Source: Bacteroidota bacterium
GTDB lineage: Bacteria > Bacteroidota > Bacteroidia > AKYH767-A > OLB10
Direction of reading: 5' to 3'
Assembly (NCBI GenBank): GCA_016717325.1
Contig: JADKFV010000011.1
Span: 1 to 64,000 of the forward strand
DNA: 64,000 bases
The first letter of the stretch is position 1. The number at the start of each line of letters is the position of its first letter. The notes beneath the pieces are model-generated. The model did no database searches, was not told the DNA's origin, and saw only the letters and a list, made by a program, of their open reading frames with translations. Shown in pieces: positions 8,700-18,892 of the stretch. The position numbers were made by a program, and so were the translations under genes.

Positions 8700-11600
8700 T
8701 TAGTATTTAACTAAAGTCTCATTATATATTGTTCCATTATGTATCAAACGCAAATGATATACTCCTTTATCTACTTTTGTCAAGTTTATTTGATGTACCA
8801 TTAAAGTATTTTGATTGTTTATACTTTGGGCAAACACAAGTTTACCCGTTGCATCAAATACACTCAAATCATACAATCCGCGCTGTGCACCGGCCAACGA
8901 TAATTGGAATTCGCCATTGGTGGGATTTGGATTTAGATTAAAATTGCTTGCTTGAATAATATCATCATTAATTCCTGTTAACTCGGCAACGCCAATATCG
9001 TCAAGTGCTAAATCGCTTGCAAAATCAGGACCTGTAACTCCACGAAAACGTAAGTTTACAATCTGGCCAATATAATTGCTCAAACCAACATTTTGCAAAA
9101 TCCATTGGTTAGGTTGGTTACCCGATATTGCAGGCACAACATCATTTATCCAACTATCGTTTGCAAATATATCTATGTGCAAATCGCCCATATCAGCGCC
9201 AAACATATGATAGTAAAAACTCAATACCGGGTTTGTAGTTCCGGTAAGGTTAATACAAGGAGTTACCATATTAGCAATTTTTCCAAAACAACCGTTTGAT
9301 GCCTCGGTGTAAACATATTGCCCTGCGGCTGTTCCAAGAGTGTGATCCACATCGGGGCCGGTTCCTTGAGATGGAGTAGGGCCAAAGTTAGTACGCCAGT
9401 CTATATCGTCCGAAACCAAGTTTTCCTCATTCACTAAATCGTTACCCAGAAAACAAATGGTTACCTCGCAATCAAAGTCTGTTCCGCAAGGTGCAAATGT
9501 TTCGAAATCTTCGATATAAGGAAGCCCAATTGCTGCCGGGGCGTTTATCATTGTTACCGAAGCAGCCAATGTATCGTTGAAACCGTTGCCATCGTTTGTT
9601 AATACCACATAAGCCAAAATACTATGTGCACCCGGAGCACTAATGTTTATTAAATTGGTAAAAGTATGTGTAGCCATTGCGCCTGGATTTATTGTTCCGG
9701 TGAATGTTTCCACTACTGGAGAACCATTATCTAAGATATAAGCCACATCAAAATTTGTAATTGGACTTAAGCCCTCATTTTTAATGTCAGCTGTTACCGC
9801 AACATTTCCTGACGAAGCACAAGAATATAAATTTCCTCCTGATGGTGATACCGCTGAAATTCCGGCATCTACCGCAACAACACAATTACTTATGCCCGGC
9901 ACACTGCTTATTGCTATAGCTCTGCGGCCAACAGCATCATTTGGTCCATACGCTTTTACACTAAACCAATTTACCGCAAATGGATTTAATCCGGTATAAA
10001 CATATTCCGTATTTACATTGGTACCCATAGAATCCATATATTGAGCACCCAAAACACTCGCTTCATAAAACACAGCATTTGCTACCGCGTTCCAAGTCAG
10101 TTTTATTGAATCGGGGCAAGAAAAAGCTATTTGCAAATTCGTTGGTACATCCATAATACTAAAAGGCGCCTCGCTTACATCCAACAAACCGTTACGCTCC
10201 ACTTTTACTAAACATTTTCCAGTTTGTATCGATGGAGTAGTCCAATCTAAATAACGTCTATTACCCGCTACTGTTGATGATATAACATTGTAAGTGGCTC
10301 CACTATCGGTAGAATATGAAACAGTGAATGTACCGGCATTTCCATATGCATCCCAACGAATCTTTTGCAATTCATTTGGCTCCATGCTTTCGCCACCAAG
10401 CGGATAAGTAACTGTAATTTCATCATATACATAATCATAAACAACATAAAATTCTTGTGCTCCCTGAGGTACATTAAATCCGGCAACTTTGAAAGTGTAA
10501 GTGCCAGGGCTAGGAAGGTTTACATAAACTTGCTCTTCATTATTCATGTGGTCAACATTGGGTACTGCATTTGCGCTCAAATTGGCTAAAACAGGAGTTG
10601 GATCAGGTACTAGCGGTAGGTAAGTATTGAAAGAATTGTATACAACCGTTAAGTCTAAATCGTTTACTAGGGCAGGTGCTGCTGCAATGGCTGCTTCGTA
10701 ATCGTGCCAATAAAGCATTACCTTTAATTGTCCAACATTGGAAGGAACTGTAAGAGTAAACTCAGTAGAGTCGCCTTGCGATAAAGTACCATTAAAGTAT
10801 TGAGCATTTTCGATATCGATTGCTGCGCGGTACGCGTTTATACGGCCATAACCAAATACAAAATCAGGTCCGGGGTTACCCAAGTCATCGCATGAATTCA
10901 TCATTATGGCTTTTATCAATGCCGATGGAGGATTCACATTTGCATTATTGTCTTTGTAGCATTGATTCAATTGTGCCAGCGTTCCCGAAACAGCAGGACA
11001 AGACATTGATGTGCCTGAATTTGGACCATAAGTATTTGGAGGTAAAGTCGACATAACATCGCTACCAACCGCACTCACTTTTGGTGCTGTACGTCCATCC
11101 TGAGTTGGGCCGCGGCTACTAAAGCCTGTTATTGCATCGTTTGCATCCAAGGCCGAAGCGGTAATTACATTCTTTCCAATTTTATGGCCACCGGTAATAT
11201 TACCGTATGCACCGCCATTGTAATAACCACAATTGTTACCACCTTGATTTCCGGCACTAAAACTATGAATCAACTCAGGGTGATTTCTAGTTTGTATATC
11301 GCATTGTTGCGAAAATGCTGTATAGCCTGCATTACAGCCATCGCTATATGAAGATGATGTAACACGAATATTGAAATTATCGTGACCGAAATCAGCATTA
11401 TTTAAGTTATCCGGATAGTCGTATGAATATAAAAACGAACCCCATGCCTGACCTTTTTCTTTAGGATCAAGATTTCCCGCTCCCATCAATATTCCTGAGC
11501 AATGATCTCCATGATCGCCACCTGCTGAGGCTGCTTGTGTAATATCGAGGCGGCCTGTGTAATCTATGTGTGGACCAACCCAACCATCATCACCTATACC

Positions 11601-12296
11601 AACAGTTACTCCGGCACCATTATATTTTCTGCCACCGGCATATTCGGTCGAAATAGCATTTGTACGATGACTTCCAAGCTCATAATAATTTTCTGGCTCA
11701 CCAACTGGTCCAATCGGTTCCACATATTGGATAAAAGGCAAGCTGGCTATCTTTCCAATATCATTTATCGAAACAATAACGCTTGCAACTTTATAGTCGT
11801 TGTTAGCCTGAATCACTTGAACATTGCTTAATTCAAGAAAATTTTTCACTTCTTCTGCATCAATGTTATTATACAATTTCAATGTTAATTCAATACTATT
11901 GTTACCGCGCAAAGCATGACTCGGATAATCGTGGTTGATGATTGATGGATGCATTTTTATCCTGTCACTCATTGCAACAAAAGCATGTACATTTGCATTC
12001 ACAAGCGATGTAACATTGAATGAAGAGTTTACAGCAGCATAATAGGCATAATCAGGTAAGTAGTCCATCAATATCAATCCGGATTGTTTAAGTTGTTGCT
12101 GAGCAACCAACGAAGGTGTTTGGTTAAACTGAATTACAAAATATTTGTAATCTTTCCATACCTGATTTGTAGGAATAGCAAGTGCAGATTCACTTACTTT
12201 TAAATTTCCCGATTTGAGCTTAAGCGTGAGTTCTTTGGCATTCACCAAGAAAAAAGAAACGTTTAAAATACATAACAATAAGAAGTTTTTTTTCAT
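8700..12296 (-). CDS. S8 family serine peptidase with T9SS type A sorting domain (copy 1)
   Basis: A 1198 aa secreted subtilase. After the signal peptide comes a propeptide-like region, then the S8 catalytic domain (about residues 205-500). The triad is visible: Asp236 in GIGDDGWV, His262 in HGDHCSG and Ser430 in SGTSMSCP, with oxyanion Asn350 in SFSAGNQGG. Beta-sandwich modules follow, and a C-terminal T9SS type A sorting domain (about 1120-1198; NPNPTNGEFQLSL, YHLRL). It is probably exported by T9SS and anchored or released at the cell surface to degrade protein. A close paralogue lies immediately upstream in the same orientation. Each gene has its own terminator, so the two are probably separate transcription units. 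Confidence 0.92.
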   Translation of the reverse strand: MKKNFLLLCILNVSFFLVNAKELTLKLKSGNLKVSESALAIPTNQVWKDYKYFVIQFNQTPSLVAQQQLKQSGLILMDYLPDYAYYAAVNSSFNVTSLVNANVHAFVAMSDRIKMHPSIINHDYPSHALRGNNSIELTLKLYNNIDAEEVKNFLELSNVQVIQANNDYKVASVIVSINDIGKIASLPFIQYVEPIGPVGEPENYYELGSHRTNAISTEYAGGRKYNGAGVTVGIGDDGWVGPHIDYTGRLDITQAASAGGDHGDHCSGILMGAGNLDPKEKGQAWGSFLYSYDYPDNLNNADFGHDNFNIRVTSSSYSDGCNAGYTAFSQQCDIQTRNHPELIHSFSAGNQGGNNCGYYNGGAYGNITGGHKIGKNVITASALDANDAITGFSSRGPTQDGRTAPKVSAVGSDVMSTLPPNTYGPNSGTSMSCPAVSGTLAQLNQCYKDNNANVNPPSALIKAIMMNSCDDLGNPGPDFVFGYGRINAYRAAIDIENAQYFNGTLSQGDSTEFTLTVPSNVGQLKVMLYWHDYEAAIAAAPALVNDLDLTVVYNSFNTYLPLVPDPTPVLANLSANAVPNVDHMNNEEQVYVNLPSPGTYTFKVAGFNVPQGAQEFYVVYDYVYDEITVTYPLGGESMEPNELQKIRWDAYGNAGTFTVSYSTDSGATYNVISSTVAGNRRYLDWTTPSIQTGKCLVKVERNGLLDVSEAPFSIMDVPTNLQIAFSCPDSIKLTWNAVANAVFYEASVLGAQYMDSMGTNVNTEYVYTGLNPFAVNWFSVKAYGPNDAVGRRAIAISSVPGISNCVVAVDAGISAVSPSGGNLYSCASSGNVAVTADIKNEGLSPITNFDVAYILDNGSPVVETFTGTINPGAMATHTFTNLINISAPGAHSILAYVVLTNDGNGFNDTLAASVTMINAPAAIGLPYIEDFETFAPCGTDFDCEVTICFLGNDLVNEENLVSDDIDWRTNFGPTPSQGTGPDVDHTLGTAAGQYVYTEASNGCFGKIANMVTPCINLTGTTNPVLSFYYHMFGADMGDLHIDIFANDSWINDVVPAISGNQPNQWILQNVGLSNYIGQIVNLRFRGVTGPDFASDLALDDIGVAELTGINDDIIQASNFNLNPNPTNGEFQLSLAGAQRGLYDLSVFDATGKLVFAQSINNQNTLMVHQINLTKVDKGVYHLRLIHNGTIYNETLVKY

Positions 12297-12336
12297 TTTT
12301 TTTTGAATTTTTAAGTTTTATATTTTTGAAACAAAA

Positions 12337-12359
12337 AAGCGAGGCTTTACACCTCGCTT
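12337..12359 (-). terminator. Terminator of subtilase gene 2
   Basis: Minus-strand AAGCGAGG-loop-CCTCGCTT followed by a T run, just past the 12375 stop codon and before the start of subtilase copy 1. Confidence 0.85.
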
Positions 12360-12374
12360 CTTTATACTTTTTTA

Positions 12375-15300
12375 TTATTGAATAACTAGTTTTTGATTGT
12401 ATGTTTTGTTCTCATTCACAACCCTAAGGTTATAAATTCCTTTTGCCAATTTCGATACATCCATATATTGAGAAACCAATGATTGGTTAACGCTTGTTGT
12501 AAGCGTGTTTATTACCCTGCCTTGTAAATCAAGGATTTCGAAAACACATTTACCTTTCACTAAGTTGGCTACTGTAACTTTGATATTGTTGGTAGCAGGG
12601 TTTGGCTGAATAAACATGCTGGCAGCTTGAGTTATATCTTTAATTCCTATAATGCTACCTACGCCAATATCATCAATTGCCATATCGCTCGATGATTGTG
12701 GCCCAGAAAAACCGCGGAAACGAAAAGCAACATTTTGGCCTATATAATTATCCAAACCTATTTGAGCATTGAGCCATTCCCCTTGAGGATTACCTTGTGG
12801 TCCTGATAGAACAGGCATTATATCATCAATCCATGCACCGGCACTAAATATGTCTAAATGCAAATCGCCCATGGCCTGCCCACGCATATGATACCAAAAA
12901 GAAAATACAGGGCTTGTAACGGCATTTAAATCAACACAAGGTAAAACTACAAATGCAGATTTATTGAAGCAATTAGAGGATTCGAAATAAATATAGTGGC
13001 CATTAGGGTCATTCAAAGTGTGGTCATTAGCAGGGCCTGTTTGTGGTGTAGGTGTTCCGCCTTGGTTAACTCTGAAATCGGCATCGTCCGCAACAGTGTT
13101 TTGCAAATTCACCATGCCATTTATTAAAGGACAAACTGTGGCCTCGCAATCTGATGCAATACTGCAATTAGTAAAGGTTTCAAAATCTTCGCTGTATGGC
13201 AATGTAATAGGAGGTGAGTTAAGCACTGCAATGTTTGAAACAATTGTATCATTAAATGCATTACCATCCGAAGCGAGCACATTATAAACTTGCAAGATGT
13301 AGGCACCCGGAGCGGATATATTTATTTGTGTAGTGAATGTAAAGTTCAATGTTGCGCCCGGCAATATTGGTTGATTTATAGTTTCTACCACTGGAGTTCC
13401 ACCATTTAAAATATAACCCACATCCATTGTTTGAATGGTGTCAATACCAAAATTGGTGATAGTCATTTTTACATCGGATTGAGGTGCTATTAAACATGAT
13501 TGAATAGTGCCACCTACAGGCGAAAGATTTGAAACTCCTGCATCCACAGCAATAACACAATTTACTAATCCTATGGTGCTCTGAATTGCAATCGTCCTTC
13601 TGCTTTTTGCTTCGTTTGCGCCATAAGCGTTAACTGCAAACCAATTAGTGTCATATGGATTTAAATTGTAAATTGTAAGGAAGGTGTCGGTAGTAAATGA
13701 TAAACTGTCCATATAATTAGCACCGAGTTTCCAAACCTGATAACCTACTGTTGCTTCAGGTAATGGATTCCATGCTATTTGCATCGAATCTAAGCATTGA
13801 TAATTAAAAGTAACACCAGTGGGCACAGGCATAATGTTGAAAGGTGCATTGACGAAACTCGATGTTGCACCTGCTTTTTCTATTCTCATTAAACCCTTGC
13901 CGGTAACTACGCTCGGAACAGGCCAATTGATAAGCCTTTGATTTCCTCCTATAAACTGATTAATTGTATCCCAGGTGATGCCACTATCAGGTGAAAAGTA
14001 AACTCCATAAATACCGTTGTCGGCAAAACCATCCCAACGCACTACTTCTGTCTCGCCCGGCACGAAAGATTCTCCGCCAACAGGATGAGTGATAGTAACG
14101 TCATCAAACAACCAATCATAAACTACAGTAAATTCTTGCGCTCCGGCCGGAATGTTAAATGCATTAACTCTTACAGTATACGTACCTGCTACAGGGTCAA
14201 GTATTACTACTTGTTCTTCGTTGTTTAAATGGTCAACCTTGGGAATTGCTGCAAGGATAATTGTAAAATTATTTGGGTTTGAATTAAGACCTAATGGCAA
14301 ATTTTCGAAAGCAGAAGGGTCAATCACTTTTAAATCCAAATCGTTTACAATTGTTGGTGTTACATTTATCAAAGCATCAACATCATTCCAATACAACATT
14401 ATTTTCGCAGCTTTTACATTTGCAGGAATAGTAATAGGAAAATCGATAGAGTCGCCTTGTGTTAAGTTGCTGGTAAAAAATTGGTTGTTTTTTATCATTC
14501 CCAATGACCTTCTTGCATTTACACGCCCAAAGCCATGAATAAAATCAGGACCAACTTCACCTATATCATCAGCACCATTCATAATAGCGGCCTTCATTAA
14601 AGCTGATGGAGCCTCGGTGGCAGCGTTAAGTTCTTTGTATGCTTGCGATAATTGTGCATAAACACCAGTAACTGCAGCCGCTGCAGATGAAGTTCCCGAC
14701 TGCGTGTTATAAGTATTGTTTGGTAAAGTAGAGATTACATTTTCGCCAGTTGCTACTACTTTAGGTTCTATTCGGCCATCAGTTGCGGGCCCACGGCTGC
14801 TGTTGTTTGCATATACATCATCATATGAAACTGAACCAACAGTGATGACGTTTTTTGCCTGCTTGGTACCACCGGTAATTGTACCATAATAATCTAAGAA
14901 ACCACAGTTTATTTGAAATTGCTGTATTTCACCTGCACTAAAAATGTGCATTAATGCTGAGCGCTGAATTATTTGATTATCGCAGGTTTGGGCATAAATG
15001 GTATATCCATCGTTGCAATTTTCTCCTATTGAATTGTTTGTAACGGTCACTCCTAAGTTGTCGAATGAACTTAGGGCACTATCAATATTAGTAGGGAATT
15101 GATATGCGTATAAATTGGCGCCCCATGCAGCTGACTTCTCAACCGGATCCAAATTTCCTGTTCCTGTTATACAACCGGCAACATAAGTGGCATGATTAGA
15201 TTGATTGCCAGCATTCTTAGATTGATCCAAACGGCCTTTGAAATCGATGTGTTGCCCAACAAATCCATTATCACCTAAGCCAATATTAATACCACTTCCA

Positions 15301-15986
15301 TTATAATTTTGACCACCAAGATAATCGGTAGAAATAACATTGCTACGCTGATTGGTACGCGATAAATAGCTTTCGCCACGGGGCTCGGGTTGAGCAGGCT
15401 CAATAAATTGAACATATGGCAATTGTGCTAATACATTTATTTGGCTCACAGGAACCAACATCGAAAGCGTGTTTGAATTATTGCTTGTTTTCAAAATTTC
15501 CATATTGGTTCCGCTGATGTCTGCAATCATTTTATCAAATGGATTAACATTGAATAATTTGATATTTACTTCCATCAAATCTTGGCCGCGGAAAGCATAA
15601 TTTGGAATATTTCCCGAAGTAATCTTAGAATGGATTTTCAACCTTGAATCCATTGGGATAATTGCGTGTACTTTGAATGGCTTAAGCAAAGCAGCATCAA
15701 AACCAACTGGACATGAGGCATAATAAGCCTTATTAGGAATGTAGTTCAACAATTGTACACCCAATCTTTTTATTTCATTCTGAAAACCGATTGTTGGAGT
15801 TTCGGTAAACTGAATGATAAAAAATTGTTGCCCATCAAAGGTTTGATTGGCTGGAATCGATAGTGAAGTCTGCCTTTCGGTGCTTATTTCGAATGTAGTA
15901 AACTGAAGTTTTTGCGTCTGTGCTTTCATGATCACAGAACTTGCCATCATCATGATTAATGGCAAAATGAAATAATTTTTTCGCAT
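12375..15986 (-). CDS. S8 family peptidase-like protein with T9SS type A sorting domain (copy 2, altered active site)
   Basis: Tandem paralogue of the neighbouring subtilase with the same layout: signal peptide, propeptide-like region, S8 domain, beta-sandwich modules, T9SS type A tail (NPATNNIKVTV). The start is taken at the internal Met at 15986 (MRKNYFILPLIMMM), which begins a proper signal peptide; a longer frame opens at 16034. Asp (GLGDNGFVG), His (NHATYVAG) and Ser (SGTSSAAAAVTG) of the triad are retained. The oxyanion-hole Asn is replaced by Glu (FSAGEIQQ), the second His of HGTHVAG is Tyr, and the usual Met and Pro after the catalytic Ser are Ser and Ala. Activity may be reduced or lost. 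Confidence 0.9.
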   Translation of the reverse strand: MRKNYFILPLIMMMASSVIMKAQTQKLQFTTFEISTERQTSLSIPANQTFDGQQFFIIQFTETPTIGFQNEIKRLGVQLLNYIPNKAYYASCPVGFDAALLKPFKVHAIIPMDSRLKIHSKITSGNIPNYAFRGQDLMEVNIKLFNVNPFDKMIADISGTNMEILKTSNNSNTLSMLVPVSQINVLAQLPYVQFIEPAQPEPRGESYLSRTNQRSNVISTDYLGGQNYNGSGINIGLGDNGFVGQHIDFKGRLDQSKNAGNQSNHATYVAGCITGTGNLDPVEKSAAWGANLYAYQFPTNIDSALSSFDNLGVTVTNNSIGENCNDGYTIYAQTCDNQIIQRSALMHIFSAGEIQQFQINCGFLDYYGTITGGTKQAKNVITVGSVSYDDVYANNSSRGPATDGRIEPKVVATGENVISTLPNNTYNTQSGTSSAAAAVTGVYAQLSQAYKELNAATEAPSALMKAAIMNGADDIGEVGPDFIHGFGRVNARRSLGMIKNNQFFTSNLTQGDSIDFPITIPANVKAAKIMLYWNDVDALINVTPTIVNDLDLKVIDPSAFENLPLGLNSNPNNFTIILAAIPKVDHLNNEEQVVILDPVAGTYTVRVNAFNIPAGAQEFTVVYDWLFDDVTITHPVGGESFVPGETEVVRWDGFADNGIYGVYFSPDSGITWDTINQFIGGNQRLINWPVPSVVTGKGLMRIEKAGATSSFVNAPFNIMPVPTGVTFNYQCLDSMQIAWNPLPEATVGYQVWKLGANYMDSLSFTTDTFLTIYNLNPYDTNWFAVNAYGANEAKSRRTIAIQSTIGLVNCVIAVDAGVSNLSPVGGTIQSCLIAPQSDVKMTITNFGIDTIQTMDVGYILNGGTPVVETINQPILPGATLNFTFTTQINISAPGAYILQVYNVLASDGNAFNDTIVSNIAVLNSPPITLPYSEDFETFTNCSIASDCEATVCPLINGMVNLQNTVADDADFRVNQGGTPTPQTGPANDHTLNDPNGHYIYFESSNCFNKSAFVVLPCVDLNAVTSPVFSFWYHMRGQAMGDLHLDIFSAGAWIDDIMPVLSGPQGNPQGEWLNAQIGLDNYIGQNVAFRFRGFSGPQSSSDMAIDDIGVGSIIGIKDITQAASMFIQPNPATNNIKVTVANLVKGKCVFEILDLQGRVINTLTTSVNQSLVSQYMDVSKLAKGIYNLRVVNENKTYNQKLVIQ

Positions 15987-16116
15987 AGTTTTTATAAATT
16001 TAAATAAATGATTTTCAGTGAAATGAGAGTGCAAGATATTTTTTTTTGTCCAATATAATATGTCATTGATTAAATATTTGTTTTGAACACTTGGCGCATA
16101 ACTTTAGTTTTAAATA

Positions 16117-16314
16117 TTATTCCTCACTCTTTTGAATATTTTCAATTTGCGAGGAGCTATTTGCCAAATTGTTTTTTTTGATTTTCCATGGGCAATGCCG
16201 GCAATTGCTTTGGCAACAATGACCTCGTTTTCGATGATAAATTTCTGTAAATACAAGATATCCTTCTTCGGTAAGATAGTAATCTTCTTTATCGTATTTT
16301 TCTAACCAACTCAT
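16117..16314 (-). CDS. DUF5522 family Cys-rich small protein
   Basis: A 65 aa protein with the DUF5522 pattern: YYLTEEGYLVFTEIYH followed by a Cys cluster HCCQSNCRHCPW that could bind metal. The start is taken at ATG 16314; a longer GTG-started frame reaches 16347 and would overlap the divergent gene. Function unknown. It is divergent from the PLP enzyme gene, with a very short shared promoter region. Confidence 0.75.
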   Translation of the reverse strand: MSWLEKYDKEDYYLTEEGYLVFTEIYHRKRGHCCQSNCRHCPWKIKKNNLANSSSQIENIQKSEE

Positions 16315-16338
16315 GCATTCGATTTTTTTTAGAGTAAT

Positions 16339-17253
16339 TTGCCGCACAAAAGTTTAATAGATTTGAAGCAAAACGATAGATTTAATTTTGAACTTAAGGC
16401 ACTGCTATCTGATGAAATTGAGGAAAGCGGAATAAATTTATTCATGGCGTGCGAAGTAACACAACATCCTTATATTAATGGCAATAAATTTTATAAACTT
16501 AAATATAATATCGAAGAATTTTTTCGAACAGGAGCAAAAACTGTTTTGACTTTTGGTGGTGCTTATTCAAACCACATTGCTGCAACTGCTGCTATGTGCC
16601 ACGAGCAACATATAGAATCTATAGGTATAATCAGAGGCCAGGAGTTAAATGCTGAATCGAACAAAACTTTGAGCATGGCTGCAAACCATGGCATGCAATT
16701 AATTTTTGTTAACAGGGCAGAATATTCAAGGCGAAATGATGTCACCTATAACAATGAATTGAAAAACAGGTTCGAAAATATTTATATAATTCCCGAAGGT
16801 GGAGCCAATGTTATGGGTGCAAAGGGAAGCAGTGAAATGGTTACCATGCTTGAACAAAAATTTGACACTTATATTATTCCCGTAGGTACCGGAACCACCC
16901 TTGCCGGAATTGCTAATGAGTTGTTAGCCCAGCAAAAAGCATTAGGCATAATGGTTCATAATGGCCAAAAAGGAGTGGAAGATTTTTTGAAACAATTGCA
17001 ATTTCAAATGATGAAAAACTGGGGTGATAAAATTATATTTTCTAATGATTATACTTTTGGAGGTTATGGAAAAACCACTGCTGAACTTGAAAAATTTTGC
17101 CATGCGTTTTACCTTAAATATACTATAAAGATAGAGCCTGTTTACACCGGTAAAATGATGTTTGCTATTTTTGATTTGATAAAAAAGGGATTCTTTGAAC
17201 GTGGCCAAAAAATCGTTTGTTTTCATACCGGAGGATTGCAGTATTTGCAATGA
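16339..17253 (+). CDS. PLP-dependent ACC deaminase / D-cysteine desulfhydrase family enzyme
   Basis: A 304 aa fold-type II PLP enzyme. The PLP lysine lies in NGNKFYKLKYN, preceded by HPYI as in D-cysteine desulfhydrase and ACC deaminase relatives. FGGAYSNHIAATAA is the substrate and cofactor loop, and PVGTGTTLAGI is the phosphate-binding glycine-rich loop. The start is TTG 16339 because an in-frame stop lies just upstream and the next Met is well inside the domain. The family acts on small amino acids such as D-cysteine or ACC; the substrate cannot be assigned from sequence alone. Confidence 0.82.
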   Translation: MPHKSLIDLKQNDRFNFELKALLSDEIEESGINLFMACEVTQHPYINGNKFYKLKYNIEEFFRTGAKTVLTFGGAYSNHIAATAAMCHEQHIESIGIIRGQELNAESNKTLSMAANHGMQLIFVNRAEYSRRNDVTYNNELKNRFENIYIIPEGGANVMGAKGSSEMVTMLEQKFDTYIIPVGTGTTLAGIANELLAQQKALGIMVHNGQKGVEDFLKQLQFQMMKNWGDKIIFSNDYTFGGYGKTTAELEKFCHAFYLKYTIKIEPVYTGKMMFAIFDLIKKGFFERGQKIVCFHTGGLQYLQ

Positions 17254-17403
17254 AGGAGTCCTGCAAAAAGGAATCTGACAGGGTTTTTTGTTCAATATTC
17301 TTTTAATCAATTAATCTTTTTTTACATCCGATTTTTACGGCTCAAGGGAATTTGTTTTTTGAGAGACATCACAAACATTTAATGCTATTACAAGGGAAAA
17401 CAC

Positions 17404-17411
17404 TATTTTTG
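17404..17411 (+). promoter_or_regulatory. -7 box abutting mnmA start
   Basis: TATTTTTG, an exact TAnnTTTG, ends only four bases before the mnmA ATG at 17416. With the usual distance to the start site, transcription would begin at or next to the ATG, giving a leaderless or nearly leaderless mRNA. Confidence 0.5.
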
Positions 17412-17415
17412 CGTC

Positions 17416-18522
17416 ATGAGTAAAAATGGGCGCATATTGGTTGCAATGAGTGGCGGCATCGACAGCAGTGTTACTGCAATGTTATTGCACGAGCAAGGGT
17501 ACGAAGTTATAGGGATTACCATGAAAACATGGGACTATGCCGGTGCAGGTACTTCGAAAAAGGAAACCGGCTGTTGCTCGCTCGACTCGATAAATGATGC
17601 GCGTAGTATTGCTGTAAATAAAGGTTTTCCACACTATATCTTAGATATACGCAGCGAGTTTGGCGACTTTGTAATAGATAACTTTGTGGATGAGTATATA
17701 GCAGGACGAACCCCCAACCCTTGCGTACTTTGCAATACGTACATCAAATGGGATGCACTGGTACGCAGGGCCGATATGCTTAATTGTGAGTTTATAGCCA
17801 CAGGCCATTATGCCAATATTCGTAACGAAAATGGGCGCTATGTGATTTCAAAAGGAATAGACGAAAACAAGGACCAAAGCTACGTTTTGTGGGGATTGAA
17901 TCAGGAAAGTATGGCGCGCACTAAATTTCCGGTTGGGCAATTTCGCAAACAAGAAATTCGCGATATGGCCTTCGAAATGGGCTTTTATGAACTATCGAAA
18001 AAAAGCGAAAGTTATGAGATTTGTTTTGTGCCCGACAACGACTATCGTTCTTTTTTAAAGCACAAAAAACCTGAACTTATTGACCAACTCGAGGGAGGTA
18101 GTTTTGTAGCCACCGATGGCAAAATACTTGGTAAGCATCGAGGTTATCCATTTTACACAATCGGTCAACGCAAAGGTTTGGAAGTGGCTTTTGGCGAGCC
18201 TATGTATGTTACCAACATAAATCCTAAAAATAATACAGTTACACTGGGCTTGTTTGATGAGCTCAATAAGCAATCGATGACAGTTCGGGATGTAAACATT
18301 CAAAAGTTTGCCAATCTTGGTAGCCCAATCGAAGCCATTACAAAAATCAGATACAAGGATCCTGGAACAAATAGTACAATTGCCATGGAAGGAACCGGAA
18401 TGAAAGTTACGTTTCACAAACCTATTCACGCAGTTGCTCCTGGTCAAAGTGCTGTTTTTTACGATGGTGACGATGTGATAGGCGGAGGCTTTATTGAAAA
18501 GGAAATAAACAAAGATTCTTAA
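17416..18522 (+). CDS. mnmA: tRNA-specific 2-thiouridylase MnmA
   Basis: ATP-dependent thiolation of uridine 34 in tRNAs for Lys, Glu and Gln. The 368 aa length is typical. The PP-loop SGGIDSSV is at residues 12-19. The catalytic cysteine is Cys103 (NPCVLCN) and the partner is Cys203 (SYEICFVPD). GHYANI and the C-terminal beta-barrel domain are present. A cysteine desulfurase that could feed sulfur is encoded about 2.4 kb downstream. Confidence 0.96.
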   Translation: MSKNGRILVAMSGGIDSSVTAMLLHEQGYEVIGITMKTWDYAGAGTSKKETGCCSLDSINDARSIAVNKGFPHYILDIRSEFGDFVIDNFVDEYIAGRTPNPCVLCNTYIKWDALVRRADMLNCEFIATGHYANIRNENGRYVISKGIDENKDQSYVLWGLNQESMARTKFPVGQFRKQEIRDMAFEMGFYELSKKSESYEICFVPDNDYRSFLKHKKPELIDQLEGGSFVATDGKILGKHRGYPFYTIGQRKGLEVAFGEPMYVTNINPKNNTVTLGLFDELNKQSMTVRDVNIQKFANLGSPIEAITKIRYKDPGTNSTIAMEGTGMKVTFHKPIHAVAPGQSAVFYDGDDVIGGGFIEKEINKDS

Positions 18523-18892
18523 TGATTTTTAACATTTGATTTTGATTAATCCAAATCATAACAAATGTCTAATCTTGTTTTTCTTGCGCTGATTGGATTA
18601 GTTGTAAAACATTTTTGTGTATGATTAATCGATTCGGTTAAGTAAAAGCAAGACTAAATTGAATGGGAGAAACAAGGTGTTTACTGAGTTGCGATTCCAA
18701 ACTAAAGGATATAGTAAAAAAATATGTAACATTAATAATTTAATATAAGTATCTTATTTACAATTGTTTATGATAGTATTTTAAATTATAATTTTATATT
18801 CTTATTTTAGACTTAAAAAAAAATATCATAAAAGTTAAAATAATTTTGCACATATAAATTTACAAACTACATTAGCCAATCAAAAAAAAGCT
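18523..18892. other. AT-rich intergenic region after mnmA
   Basis: 370 bases without a credible ORF. It starts with an imperfect inverted repeat (outer arms ACATTTG 18532-18538 and CAAATGT 18562-18568, inner GATTT/AAATC), which may end mnmA transcription. It ends with the promoter box of the acetyltransferase gene. The middle is AT-rich and nothing else is recognised. Confidence 0.5.
18841..18848 (+). promoter_or_regulatory. -7 box for GNAT gene
   Basis: TAATTTTG matches TAnnTTTG 44 bases upstream of the ATG at 18893. Confidence 0.45.

Noticed and set aside
14152..14538. 128-codon plus-strand frame opposite subtilase copy 2
   Set aside because: Lies entirely inside the conserved minus-strand peptidase gene and shows no domain.
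16315..16347. N-terminal extension of the DUF5522 gene from a GTG at 16347
   Set aside because: It would overlap the divergent PLP-enzyme start, and the ATG at 16314 gives a normal family length.
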